A stretch of 28,031 bases of DNA from Pseudovibrio sp. JCM 19062 (GCA_001310715.1 BAXV01000049.1:1-28031); one strand, 5' to 3'. Shown: positions 17,732 to 26,321, counted from the first letter of the stretch. The notes: generated by a model not told the origin, from the letters alone. Made by a program: numbers and translations.

Positions 17732-18549
17732 GATAGAACTGGGCAGCTGTGCCGCCAAAGATGGCAGTGTGGTCGGCCTTGGGCATGTCTGCTGTGAATT
17801 GTTCCACCATATCCACCCAGTTTTGATAGGTGTTTGCGAGAAGGAGGACCGGCCAATCGCTGCCGAACATGACGCGCTGGGGGCCAAAGCAATTCAGGAT
17901 GTGGAAGGCGTAGGGTGCGATGTCTTCGAACTCTGCGTGTTCGGGCGCTTCGGTGAGTAGGCCGGAGAGCTTGCAGCAGACCGTGGAGGTGCCCGCGATC
18001 TCTGAGAGGTGATCAGCCCAGTCCTCAAAAGCGTGGTTGCGGATATCCGGCTTGGCACAGTGGTTGATGACTGCGCGTAGCTCTGGATAGCGTTTGAGGA
18101 AAATTTTGAGATGCGGCAAGTGCTTGGCCGAACCAGCAGGTCGAGCGTCAGGTTGTTGTCTATGAGGGCCTGAATGGCGGGGCGTAGATTCTCCTTTAGC
18201 ATCCATTCATCATCATCAATGTCATGGATCATCGGACGAATGCCGACGAACTTTGAGTTTTGTGCAAGTTCGCAGATGAGGGGTGGGCCCCAGTGGCTTC
18301 CATGTCTACCCAGCCGACAACACCGAGGATCCAGTCGTGTTCTGCGGCCAGTTGCAGGAGGAAGCGAGTTTCTTCAAGGGTATCTGCTGCTTGAACGAGG
18401 ATGGTACCGTCCATGTTGGCTTGGTTGAGCAGAGGCTGGAGGTCGCTGGGGCGGAAGTCTTTGTAAATGGCCTTCAGGTCCGGTGTCAGCCAGCTGTAGT
18501 CTCCTCGGGATTGTTTCCAGAAATGTTGGTGGGCATCAATCCTGAGCAT
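17724..18549 (-). CDS. Amidohydrolase, L-fuconolactonase-like (two frameshifts)
   Basis: COG3618-type amidohydrolase-2 family; characterised members hydrolyse sugar lactones (L-fucono-1,5-lactone, L-rhamnonolactone). The start MLRIDAHQHFWKQSRGDYSW carries the HxH metal motif; FVGIRPMIHDIDDDEWML, INHCAKPDIR and the Asp in MFGSDWPV complete the active-site pattern. One C is missing near 18286 (restores GAPPLICELAQNSKFVGIRP) and one C near 18132 (restores LLVRPKHLPHLKIFLKRYPE); corrected length 275 aa. ATG 18549 follows GAGGTGAAGC. An FAH-family hydrolase is encoded divergently 340 bp away, which supports a fucose- or rhamnose-type pathway. Confidence 0.85.
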
Positions 18550-18705
18550 GCTTCACCTCTTGTTTGAAAAACTGGTTGCCAGCTGCGACTGCGGCGTCGA
18601 TGAGAAGGGGTGCATTTTGTTCAGAATGGCATGGAATTCTTTGAGGCTCATCTCCGGTTTTTGGAAGGCGTGTTTACGTTGGTCCCGGTAAGTAGGCAGC
18701 TCCAT
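18536..18705 (-). CDS. Possible small ORF overlapping the lactonase start
   Basis: A minus-strand frame reads MELPTYRDQRKHAFQKPEMS LKEFHAILNKMHP, then, after one added C in the C-run near 18614, PLLIDAAVAAGNQFFKQEVK HAQD, stopping at 18536-18538, 14 bp inside the lactonase gene. The sequence is balanced and helical, unlike a shadow frame. The open frame extends upstream to about 18822 without a better start, and ATG 18705 lacks a good ribosome site, so this could be a gene remnant. No family recognised. Confidence 0.35.
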
Positions 18706-18888
18706 GTGATTTGGTGAGGTGCAGAGCTTGATGTTGCTCGAGTTATCAATAGCTTGGCAGGGGGCGTTGGCAGGGCAGAGGAGACTGCGACGCTGGCGGT
18801 GTATCGGGGTAATGATGAAAGCTCATTTACAACCTGACAAACGCGCGTCATTGATAGTGGCTGGGACACTTAAGAATGAGGGTAGGAC
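18706..18888. other. Intergenic region upstream of the FAH hydrolase
   Basis: No gene recognised. The frame that includes the possible small ORF stays open to about 18822 with Cys- and Arg-rich sequence, without a start. GAGGGTAGGAC just before 18889 is the ribosome site of the FAH gene. Promoters for both divergent genes should be here. Confidence 0.4.
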
Positions 18889-19734
18889 ATGAAGCTTGTT
18901 AGATTTGGTGAGGTGAACACGGAATCGCCGGGTGTTCTGGATGCGGATGGCAATATTCGTGATCTTTCCGGCGTGGTTGACGACATTGCCGGGGATACGC
19001 TGAGCGCGGAGGGGCTTGCGAAACTCGCAGCGCTTGATCTTTCCAGCCTGCCAGTGGTGCAAGGTAATCCACGCATTGGTGCTTGCGTTGGCAATGTGGG
19101 CAAGTTTGTTTGCGTTGGCCTTAACTACTCCGATCATGCAGCGGAAGCTGGCATGCCGGTGCCGAAGGAGCCTGTGATTTTCATGAAGGCGACCTCGGCT
19201 ATCTGTGGCCCGAACGATGGTATCGAGATACCGCGCGGTTCTGTGACGACCGACTGGGAAGTTGAGCTTGGTGTGGTGATTGGGAAACACGCCAAGTATG
19301 TGAGTGAAGAAGACGCGCTGGATTATGTGGCCGGGTACTGCGTGGTCAACGATGTGTCAGAGCGTGATTCTCAGCTTCACCGCAGCGGCCAGTGGGTGAA
19401 GGGTAAATCGGCTGACACATTTGGGCCTATCGGGCCATGGCTCGTGACGCGCGATGAAGTGGAAGATCCGCAGAACCTTTCCGTTTATCTGGAAGTGAAT
19501 GGCCATCGCTATCAAGATGGATCAACCAAAACAATGGTGTTTGGTGTGGCGCAGGTGATCTCTCATCTGTCCCAGTTTATGAGCCTGCAACCGGGGGATG
19601 TGATCTCTACAGGGACGCCTCCCGGTGTTGGTATGGGGCAGAAGCCACAGGTTTATCTGAAGCCGGGTGACAAGATTGAACTGGGCGTGGAAGGCCTTGG
19701 GGTTCAAAAACAGGTTACTTACGCTGCTGACTGA
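18889..19734 (+). CDS. FAH-family hydrolase (2,4-diketo-3-deoxy-L-fuconate hydrolase-like)
   Basis: Intact 281-aa fumarylacetoacetate-hydrolase-fold enzyme. The metal-binding acids are visible: Glu124 and Glu126 in TDWEVELGVVIG and Asp155 in VVNDVSERD; other marks are CVGLNYSDHAAEAG, EPVIFMK, GKSADTFGPIGPWL and DVISTGTPPGVGMG. This subgroup is often annotated ureidoglycolate lyase, but next to a fuconolactonase-like gene it more likely cleaves 2,4-diketo-3-deoxy-L-fuconate (or the rhamnonate analogue) to pyruvate and L-lactate. The dehydrogenases and dehydratase of that route are not in the window. GAGGGTAGGAC precedes ATG 18889 and a strong terminator follows. Confidence 0.9.
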   Translation: MKLVRFGEVNTESPGVLDADGNIRDLSGVVDDIAGDTLSAEGLAKLAALDLSSLPVVQGNPRIGACVGNVGKFVCVGLNYSDHAAEAGMPVPKEPVIFMKATSAICGPNDGIEIPRGSVTTDWEVELGVVIGKHAKYVSEEDALDYVAGYCVVNDVSERDSQLHRSGQWVKGKSADTFGPIGPWLVTRDEVEDPQNLSVYLEVNGHRYQDGSTKTMVFGVAQVISHLSQFMSLQPGDVISTGTPPGVGMGQKPQVYLKPGDKIELGVEGLGVQKQVTYAAD

Positions 19735-19780
19735 TGGTCCTGCGCTTGCGGAGCTTCGGCTCCTTCTCTAAGCTTTTCAG

Positions 19781-19817
19781 AACTCTCCGCTGCTGAGTGC
19801 GGCGGAGAGTTTTTTTG
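19781..19817 (+). terminator. Intrinsic terminator of the FAH gene
   Basis: 13-bp stem AACTCTCCGCTGC / GCGGCGGAGAGTT (one T-G pair) with loop TGAGT, followed by a T run. A small UUCG-loop hairpin (GGAGC-TTCG-GCTCC, about 19750-19763) precedes it. Confidence 0.95.
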
Positions 19818-19821
19818 TGCG

Positions 19822-19857
19822 TGGCTTAAAGCAGCCCGCAGGATCTGCTTTAAGCCA
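19822..19857. repeat. Perfect 13-bp inverted repeat, intergenic
   Basis: TGGCTTAAAGCAG (19822-19834) and CTGCTTTAAGCCA (19845-19857), loop 10 nt. No T run follows. It abuts the Rhizobiales-type repeat at 19871-19910 and could be part of one composite intergenic element. Confidence 0.85.
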
Positions 19858-19870
19858 TTGTCTGTGCGAA

Positions 19871-19910
19871 TTCTGATCGGAAAACCGGTTTCCACTTTTC
19901 AGGAATGCGC
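19871..19910 (+). repeat. Rhizobiales-type short intergenic repeat
   Basis: The core GATCGGAAAACCGGTTTCC followed by ACTTTTCAGGAATGCGC closely resembles a short repeat I recall scattered between genes in Rhizobiales genomes. The core is nearly palindromic (GGAAA-ACCGG-TTTCC). It lies just ahead of the ogt ribosome site. Recognition is from memory, not a search. Confidence 0.65.
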
Positions 19911-19928
19911 AGTAAGGAGGAGACGACC

Positions 19929-20459
19929 ATGACCAGTGATGCTGAGCTAATCACCTATTGCAGTTATGAAAGCCCGGTGGGGTCGTTGCTGATTGGCGGG
20001 CAGGCTGGAGCACTGGAGTTTCTTCATTTTCCCGAGAGTGCGCGCAGACGTTTTGTTGAAGAGGCTGGGTGGAAGATGCCACGCCTTACAGGGAGTTGAT
20101 TGCGCAGCTTGATGGTTATTTTGCTGGCGAGCTCAAAGAGTTCTCTCTGAACTGGCAGTTGATTGGGACTGATTTTCAAAAGAGTGTCTGGGAGCAATTG
20201 GCGGCGATCCCGTTTGGTGAAACGCGCAGTTATGGCGATATCGCCACGGCGCTGGGCAATCCGGGGGCGAGCCGTGCAGTCGGCTGGCAAACAACGCGAA
20301 CCCGCTGCCGATTGTCATTCCGTGCCATCGGGTGATCGGGGCAAACGGTGCGCTGGTTGGTTTTGGCGGCGGGCTGGAGACGAAGGTTTGGCTGCTGGAC
20401 CACGAGGCATTGCGTACGGGCCGGGTGCAAGCAAAGACCAGATGGCGTTTTCTTTCTGA
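19929..20459 (+). CDS. ogt: O6-alkylguanine-DNA alkyltransferase (three frameshifts)
   Basis: Suicide DNA repair protein that moves the alkyl group from O6-alkylguanine to its own cysteine. The active site PCHRVIGANGALVGFGGGLE is intact, as are FQKSVWEQLAAIPFGETRSY and the helix-turn-helix segment GNPGASRAVGLANNANP with the Arg finger. Three single G losses break the frame, near 20071 (restores GWEDATPYREL), 20282 (restores AVGLANNANPLPIVIPC) and 20419 (restores RTGPGASKDQMAFSF, the end). Corrected length 177 aa, standard for Ogt. AAGGAGGAGACGACC precedes ATG 19929, a strong ribosome site. Confidence 0.92.
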
Positions 20460-20507
20460 CACTAAAAGCGCAGTGCGGTTACTGCGCTTCTTCTATGTGT
20501 TTCTTTA

Positions 20508-21539
20508 TTAGGCGGGTGTGCCTTCAGTTTCGTCGAACTGGATACGGACGACCCTTCCTGTTCCAGATTCCCCGCCCCAGACTTCGCCAGGTCGTCCTGC
20601 CATGTGGCGAACGTCGGAGTGGGCCTGATCGCTTTTGAAGCTGGTGAACTCTTCTGTATCAGGATCGAAGAAAACGACGGAATCGGTGTCGAAGTCTGTC
20701 AGCCAAACCTTGTCGTTCTCGTCAACATACACAGAGTAGGGTAGCGGAGAATCGCCGGGTAGTTTCCATGAGCGCCACGTGTCTTCCTCTGGATTGTATT
20801 CGCTGACGTTTCCGGACAGCCATTCACTGATCCAAAGCTTGCCTTCTGAATTAGACCAGATGCGGCGGGGGCCCTGTTCCTCTGTAGGTGGTGTTACGAC
20901 ACGTACATCACCTGTGGCTCTGTCGATGTTGGCGAGGTGGTTTCCGGCGAGAGAGACATACCAGATGTCTCCCTGAGGGGTGAGGGTAATGCCATAGGGG
21001 CCGGGGCCTTCAGGGCTTGGCCAGACCTGAATATCCAGTGTGGCAGGATCAACGCGTCCATAGACGCCATTTTGTCCGGTGAACCAGTAAATACCGTCGT
21101 TATCGAAGATGCCAGTGTTGAGGTTTGCGTCTTCAAACTCAATTGGTAGCGGAATAAGGGTGACTTCATCTGTGCCCGTATCAACACGGGCAATGGCGTT
21201 CTGCCCGCCTTCCGTGACCCACATTGCGTTGTCCGGGCCAAGCACCACGCCGTGAGGGGCTGCACCTTCACCCAGTGAAACAGGGTGAAGGTCTCCGGTA
21301 GCAGGATTAAGACGTGTGAGCGTGCCATCTCCTTGTCCGCAATACCAGACCATTCCATCGGTATCGAAGGCCACATCTCTTGGCCGAGAGCCGGCAACCG
21401 CGTCAAAGTATGTGACTTTTGCGTTGCTGATGGCGTTTATCGTGTCTTCCTGGGCGATAACTGGCCTCGCAATCATACCCACATAAAAGGTGCTGGAAAT
21501 TGCTATGGCAGATGCTCCGAGAAAATCTCGTCTGTTCAT
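20508..21539 (-). CDS. Tat-exported Vgb-like beta-propeller protein
   Basis: Intact 343-aa protein. The N-terminus MNRRDFLGASAIAIS has the twin-arginine motif and the signal ends near IAQ, so it is exported folded. The rest is a repeating six-/seven-bladed propeller of the virginiamycin-B-lyase/NHL type: RPRDVAFDTDGMVWYCGQGD, PHGVVLGPDNAMWVTEGGQN, PYGITLTPQGDIWYVSLAGN and similar, each blade having 'D..iWv.d'. Many such proteins are annotated streptogramin lyase, but the active-site histidines cannot be confirmed here and most homologues are of unknown function. ATG 21539 follows GGGAGAGGTAGG. It is convergent with ogt. Confidence 0.88.
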   Translation of the reverse strand: MNRRDFLGASAIAISSTFYVGMIARPVIAQEDTINAISNAKVTYFDAVAGSRPRDVAFDTDGMVWYCGQGDGTLTRLNPATGDLHPVSLGEGAAPHGVVLGPDNAMWVTEGGQNAIARVDTGTDEVTLIPLPIEFEDANLNTGIFDNDGIYWFTGQNGVYGRVDPATLDIQVWPSPEGPGPYGITLTPQGDIWYVSLAGNHLANIDRATGDVRVVTPPTEEQGPRRIWSNSEGKLWISEWLSGNVSEYNPEEDTWRSWKLPGDSPLPYSVYVDENDKVWLTDFDTDSVVFFDPDTEEFTSFKSDQAHSDVRHMAGRPGEVWGGESGTGRVVRIQFDETEGTPA

Positions 21540-22034
21540 CCTACCTCTCCCTTGTGCCGTCTCTCTTCATTGCGCAAGACCGGGGTCTTTGCACAAAGAC
21601 TTTGGCATTGCTTACGGCACAGGCTAGGCGCGTCTGTGGCAAACGACCTATGCGCCTCAAGCATTCTAAGTGAGGTTAAGGAAAGGTCAGCAAAGCGGTG
21701 AAATTTGATTTCAACCAAGGTGCTGCTTTCTCTCTGATCTTAGCGTGGTAAATGCTATCGTGAGGTGCGGACTGTTGGGGCATGGGAGTTTGTTTTGATC
21801 GAAGACACTCATGGCAAAGGTCATCTCTCGCGACATTCTCTAGAGGCGCAAACAGTTCTTTGGATCTCTTTGCCGAATGGGCTGGATGAACCGGATTAGC
21901 CGGTGAAGCACCTTATAATTCCGCATATTAGAATTATATTTTACCTCTGGAATTCCGGTCTTGCGCTGTTAAACTACGGGGAATTGCGAATGATAGTGCG
22001 GCGGTGAACTGCGCTTTGCCTTGGGGAGTTTCGA
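21540..22034. other. Intergenic region upstream of the fatty-acid oxidation gene
   Basis: About 495 bp without a confident gene. A small frame (21765-21899 from GTG, or 21795 from TTG) reads VLIEDTHGKGHLSRHSLEAQ TVLWISLPNGLDEPD and looks protein-like but has no clear ribosome site. An inverted repeat TATAATTC (21914-21921) / GAATTATA (21931-21938) lies about 100 bp before the fadJ-type start and is a possible operator. Confidence 0.4.
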
Positions 22035-24187
22035 GTGTCTTCTTCATTTAAATCATCAGGTCAGGTTTCCTATGAATTGCGCGGTGATGTTGCGGTGATG
22101 ACCGTAAGCAATCCGCCTGTGAATGCATTGTCTTTGGCGATCCGGCAGGATCTGGTGGCGCGCATCAAGCAGTTTGAGGAAGACGGAGCAGCGAAGGCTG
22201 CGGTGATCGTTGGGGCTGGCAAGGTATTTATTGCCGGTGCGGATATCCGCGAGTTCAAGCAACCTGCGACTGAGCCGCATCTGCCTGATGCGATTGATCA
22301 AATCGAAGCGTGCTCCAAGCCTGTGATCGCTGCCATTCATGGCGTTGCGCTGGGCGGTGGGCTTGAGGTTGCGCTGGGTTGTCACTTCCGCGTTGGGGTG
22401 AAGGGGGCCAAGGTTGGTCTGCCTGAGGTGCATCTGGGCATTATTCCGGGGGCTGGCGGAACGCAGCGCTTGCCGCGTTTGGCTGGCTACCAGAAGGCGC
22501 TGGAGATGATCCCGAGTGGCGCGCCGATTAACGCTGATGCTGCCAAAGCTGCTGGCATTCTGGATGAGGTGAGCGAGGAGACGGATGCGGTTGCCGCTGG
22601 TCTGGCGTTTGCGCGCACTGTGATCGATAATGGTTTGCCGATGCGTCGCTGCTCCGAGCTGGTTGCGCCTGCTGTTGACCCTCAGATGTTTGCGATGGCG
22701 AAGGCTGAGGTGACCAAACGGGCACGGGGGCAGAAATCTCCGGTGGTGTGTGTTGAAGCCGTTGAGGTTGCAAGCAAAACCAGCTTTGCAGAGGGGATGG
22801 ACAAAGAGCGTGAGATGTTTATGGAGCTGAAGAACTCGGCTCAGCACCGCGCTCTGGCCCATGCTTTCTTCGCGGATCGTGCACTTGGAAAGCTTCCTGA
22901 AATTGAGGGCGTTGCACCTCGTGAGATCAAGTCAATCGGCGTTATCGGTGGTGGTACGATGGGCGCTGGCATTGCAACTGGCGCTCTGATGAACGGGCTT
23001 TCTGTTACGCTGATTGAGCGGGATGAGGAAGCTCTTGGTCGTGCCAAGGCGACTATTGCTGCGAACATTGGCGGTGCTGTGAAGAAGGGCAAGCTTTCTG
23101 GCGAGCAGGAACAGCGGATCTTTGCAGAGGCACTGTCATTGAGCACGGACTATGCCTCCCTATCTGAGGCTGATCTGGTTATTGAGGCGGTGTTTGAAGA
23201 CATTGATGTGAAGAAGCAGGTGTTCCAGAAGCTGGATGAGGTTTGTAAGGGTGGTGCCGTTTTGGCAACCAACACCTCCTATCTTGATGTGAATGCGATT
23301 GCTGCTGTGACCAAGCGTCCGCAAGATGTGATTGGCCTGCATTTCTTCTCGCCTGCACACATCATGAAGTTGCTGGAGGTGGTTGTTGCGGACAAGACTG
23401 CGCCAGACGTGATTGCCACTGGTTTCCAGCTTGGCAAGATCATGCGCAAGGTTGCGGTTCGGGCTGGTGTTTGTGACGGCTTCATCGGTAACCGCATTCT
23501 GGCAACGTATCGCACTGCGGCTGATGCGGTCGTAGTTGATGGCTCTACTCCGTTTGAGGTGGATGAAGTGATGCTGGAGTTTGGCTTCCCGATGGGGCCG
23601 TATGCGGTGGCTGATCTGGCGGGTCTCGATATTGGCTGGGCGACTCGTAAGCGGAAAGCAGCAACGCTTGATCCACGTGAGCGCTTTTTCACATTTGCAG
23701 ATCGCATATGTGAAAAGGATGGTTTGGGCAGAAAACCGGCAAGGGGTTTTACGTTTACGAGGACGGCGCACGGAAAGGGACGCCAAACCCTGTTGTTCTC
23801 GAAATTCTGACAGAAGAACGCAAAGAAAAACAGATCAACGCACAAACCATCGCAAAAGAGCAAATCCTTGATCGGTATATGGCAGCGATGGTGAACGAGG
23901 CTGCCAAGGTGGTTGAAGAAGGCATCGCACTGCGGCCGCTGGACGTGGATATGACGTTGATCTACGGCTATGGCTTCCCGCGTTGGCGCGGCGGACCGAT
24001 GCAGTATGCGGATGAGATTGGGCTCGAGACAATCCTCAATAATATCAAGGCATACGCACAGGAAGATGCCTATTTCTGGCAGCCTGCGAAACTGCTTGAG
24101 GAGCTGGTTGCGTCTGGCCGAACCTTTGCCGATCTGAATGCGGAGAGCGGGGATAAGTTGGCGGCGAGAAAGCGTGAGACTGCTTGA
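22035..24187 (+). CDS. fadJ: Bifunctional enoyl-CoA hydratase / 3-hydroxyacyl-CoA dehydrogenase (one frameshift)
   Basis: Beta-oxidation multifunctional enzyme: hydrates trans-2-enoyl-CoA, then oxidises the 3-hydroxyacyl-CoA with NAD. Crotonase domain ~1-190 with the oxyanion segment FIAGADIREF, GGGLEVALGC (Glu111) and LPEVHLGIIPG (Glu131), both catalytic Glu present. Dehydrogenase part: NAD motif VIGGGTMGAGIA (~303-314), ATNTSYLDV, GLHFFSPAHIMKLLEV with catalytic His, and GFIGNRI, then a C-terminal domain with GYGFPRWRGGP. One A is missing near 23732; adding it gives GRKTGKGFYVYEDGARKGTP and a 717-aa product. Start GTG 22035 after GGGAG. FadJ versus FadB is not resolved. No thiolase gene is adjacent. 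Confidence 0.93.
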
Positions 24188-24304
24188 TTTTCTTCAGTTG
24201 CATCGCCATCTTTCGGTAGTGTACCCTAACGATAGGCTTGATGCTGGTTGTGTGCATTTGCGAGTGCGTGACGAGCAAAAGTCTCTCGTTTGAGCGAAGT
24301 ATTG

Positions 24305-24330
24305 GCGCTGGTTTTTACGTAAACCAGCGC
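24305..24330 (+). repeat. 10-bp hairpin in the leader of the small membrane gene
   Basis: GCGCTGGTTT (24305-24314), loop TTACGT, AAACCAGCGC (24321-24330). It lies 25 bp before the ATG of the small membrane protein, so it is either the end of upstream transcription (no T run) or a 5'-leader structure. Confidence 0.8.
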
Positions 24331-24355
24331 GGTGCGCTTCATGGAGATGGTGATA

Positions 24356-24559
24356 ATGAAGTATCTGGAGTACATAACCGGCCGCGTGATTGCGTTGCTG
24401 TTCGCAATGGCTCTGCTGGCGTTTATCCTCCTTGTAATAGGGATGGCCTCCGGCTTGATGCTGGCTATCATTGCCATCACGGTTCCCCTTGTGATTCTTA
24501 AGATTCTGTTCGGCAAAGATAAGCCGAAAATCACCTATCATTACGAGCGCAAGGATTAA
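24356..24559 (+). CDS. Small two-helix membrane protein, unknown
   Basis: 67-aa protein with two hydrophobic stretches (VIALLFAMALLAFILLVIGM and LMLAIIAITVPLVILKILFG) and a charged cytoplasmic-type tail KDKPKITYHYERKD. I chose ATG 24356 because GGAG at 24343-24346 is ideally placed for it; ATG 24341 and GTG 24332 in the same frame are less likely. It follows the fatty-acid oxidation gene by ~170 bp with a hairpin between. Family not recognised. Confidence 0.7.
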   Translation: MKYLEYITGRVIALLFAMALLAFILLVIGMASGLMLAIIAITVPLVILKILFGKDKPKITYHYERKD

Positions 24560-24914
24560 GAGATCGGGAAGTTCTTGATCTCGTTCTCGCCCCATATCTC
24601 CATCGCCTGAAGGACCGGATGCAGAGATCTGCCTTTCTCTGAAAGGGAGTATTCCACATGCGGTGGGACAACTTCCATGACTTTGCGGTCCACGATTCCA
24701 TCCGCTTCAAGCGCTCTGAGCTGCGCTGTCAGAAGGCGTTGGGAGACGCCGGGTAGTCTTCGTTTCAGCTCGTTAAAACGGCAGGGGGCGGGTAAAAGTT
24801 CATATATTATCAATGGCTTCCACTTTCCGTTCAAAATAGAAAGTGTTCGGCGTACCGGGCAGGTCTTATAGCCAATGAAGCACCGCCGGGTGTGTCGATG
24901 TCGTCTGCGCTCAT
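24556..24914 (-). CDS. HxlR-family transcriptional regulator (one frameshift)
   Basis: Winged-helix regulator: CPVRRTLSILNGKWKPLIIY then RFNELKRRLPGVSQRLLTAQ and PPHVEYSLSEKGRSL are typical HxlR marks, and the N-terminal Cys, which can act as a redox switch, is present. The obvious open frame begins inside at NGKWKP, but one missing base near 24870 hides the true start: ATG 24914, MSADDIDTPGGASLAYKTCP, giving 119 aa. It is divergent from the SnoaL-like gene, the commonest arrangement for an HxlR regulator and its target. The 3' end overlaps the small membrane gene tail by 4 bp on the opposite strand. Confidence 0.88.
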
Positions 24915-25023
24915 AGTATGCGGTACCCTTTTGTATACTAGCTGCTAAAATAGTGCGTACTAGATATTTTGTTTCCGTAGTTTCATATGGGTCCTGACTG
25001 ATGAAATCAAGGGAAACACTCCA
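24915..25023. promoter_or_regulatory. Divergent promoter with short palindromes, HxlR / SnoaL-like
   Basis: 109 bp rich in GTAC/GTATAC-type palindromes: GGTACC near 24921, GTATAC near 24932 (followed by TAG) and TAGTGCGTACTA near 24951-24962. HxlR proteins bind such TAC-GTA dyads, so these are candidate operators. Confidence 0.5.
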
Positions 25024-25497
25024 ATGAACAAACTTAAGACAGCTGTTGCGGCAACAGCTCTTGCTCTTTCAACCGTTGCTGCCGGTGCGACCGAAGCAAC
25101 TGATCTTTTGAGCAAATTCTATGAAGTTGCGGATACCCGCCCGTTTGAGCCAGCCAAGCTGGCTGAGTTCTATGCGGACGATCTGGTAGACCACAATGGC
25201 CGTCCGGGCCAAAACGCCAAGCAGGCTGCGGTTGGTACGTTTACGGCACTGGCAGCAGGCGCACCGGACTCCCGTCACGAGCTTGGTATGGTTGAGCCAA
25301 TTGGTGATGACAAGGTTCTGATTTACTGGCGTTATACAGGCACTAACACCGACGGCCTGTTTGGTGCTGAGGCCAATGGCAATGCTTTTGATATTGCCGG
25401 TTTTGAGGTTTACCGTGTTGAAGACGGTAAGATCCAGGAGTTCTGGCACGTTGAAGAACTTGCTGCACTAGGTGCACAGCTCGCTGCGACGAAGTAA
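25024..25497 (+). CDS. Exported SnoaL-like / NTF2-fold protein
   Basis: Intact 157-aa protein. Signal peptide (MNKLKTAVAATALALSTVAA GA) followed by the SnoaL pattern: DLLSKFYEVAD, AEFYADDLVDHNG, GTFTALAAGAPDSRHELGMV and GFEVYRVEDGKIQEFWHVEE, an alpha+beta cone used for small hydrophobic ligands. Usually annotated 'nuclear transport factor 2 family protein'. ATG 25024 is the only start. It is divergent from the HxlR regulator, which may control it, and is followed by a terminator. Catalytic role unknown. Confidence 0.88.
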   Translation: MNKLKTAVAATALALSTVAAGATEATDLLSKFYEVADTRPFEPAKLAEFYADDLVDHNGRPGQNAKQAAVGTFTALAAGAPDSRHELGMVEPIGDDKVLIYWRYTGTNTDGLFGAEANGNAFDIAGFEVYRVEDGKIQEFWHVEELAALGAQLAATK

Positions 25498-25503
25498 ACC
25501 AGT

Positions 25504-25534
25504 AAAGCCCGGTGGAGTGTTCTGCCGGGCTTTT
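25504..25534 (+). terminator. Intrinsic terminator of the SnoaL-like gene
   Basis: 9-bp stem AAAGCCCGG (25504-25512) / CCGGGCTTT (25525-25533), loop 12 nt, with a T run. It may also stop the convergent yafY-type gene from the other side. Confidence 0.9.
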
Positions 25535-25557
25535 GTTTTCCCTTTTGTCGCAGTTGG

Positions 25558-26321
25558 TTAGAAGCTAAGGCGTTGAGGTTCTATGCCGTCGATGGCGTCT
25601 ATGAAGGGCTGCTTGGGTTTGGTAGCGAAGCTTTTTTCGAGCGTATGGGCGTGTTTGATACGGTCAAGCCGGAAGGTGCGGACGGCGTTGCGCAGGTGGT
25701 CCCACGCCATGATGTACCAAACCGGATAGCTCAGAAAAAGATAGTGCGGCTCGATGGTTCGGTTGGAGAGGTTGTTGTTCTGGTCGCTGTATTCGATCTG
25801 AATACACTTGTTCATCAAGAATGCTTCGTTGATCGGGCTCATGGCCTCGCTGTCGATGTCTTCAAACGAGCCATAGACGGAAAGAGAGGCTGTTTCTCCG
25901 ATCCAAATGCGGGATTTCAGCGTGTCGACCCGTGACCGAAGCTCTGGTGAGAATGAGGCGATCAGCTTTCTCCGAATGGGCTTGAGGTTGGCCAGCAGGA
26001 GTGGGGAGCGCATGTTTTCTGCGATGGCGAGGCTGATGAGCAGATCAATTGCCTCTTTATACTCCAGCTTGAGACGGCCCACACCCCAGCGGGATTGAAG
26101 GCGAATGCCGCCGCCGCGGCCTTATCCGCCTCGATGGGAAGGCCGCGCTCGCGCAGCAGTTCCAGATCACGGAACAGAGTGCGCTGGGAAATCCCAAGTT
26201 CAACCGCCAAATCTTGCGTTGTCGGGCAGTCGCCAGATTTCAGCAGAGCTTCGATTTGCTCCAGCCGATCAAGGCGTTTCAGTGCTGTTGCTCTTGTTGT
26301 CCCGTTTCTTTGTTTGCTCAT
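25558..26321 (-). CDS. YafY-type transcriptional regulator, HTH + WYL domain (one frameshift)
   Basis: DeoR-like helix-turn-helix at the N-terminus (RLEQIEALLKSGDCPTTQDL AVELGISQRTLFRDLELLRE), then a WYL domain (HYLFLSYPVWYIMAWDHLRN, VRTFRLDRI). The frame breaks near 26120; one G restores KGRGGGIRLQSRWGVGRLKL and a 254-aa protein. Start ATG 26321. WYL domains bind ligands or nucleotides and often regulate the divergent neighbour, here the gene at 26393. No operator is obvious. Confidence 0.87.

Noticed and set aside
20508..21539. Calling the beta-propeller a true streptogramin (virginiamycin B) lyase
   Set aside because: Propeller repeats alone do not show this activity; the catalytic His pair could not be confirmed and the Tat signal suggests an extracytoplasmic role.
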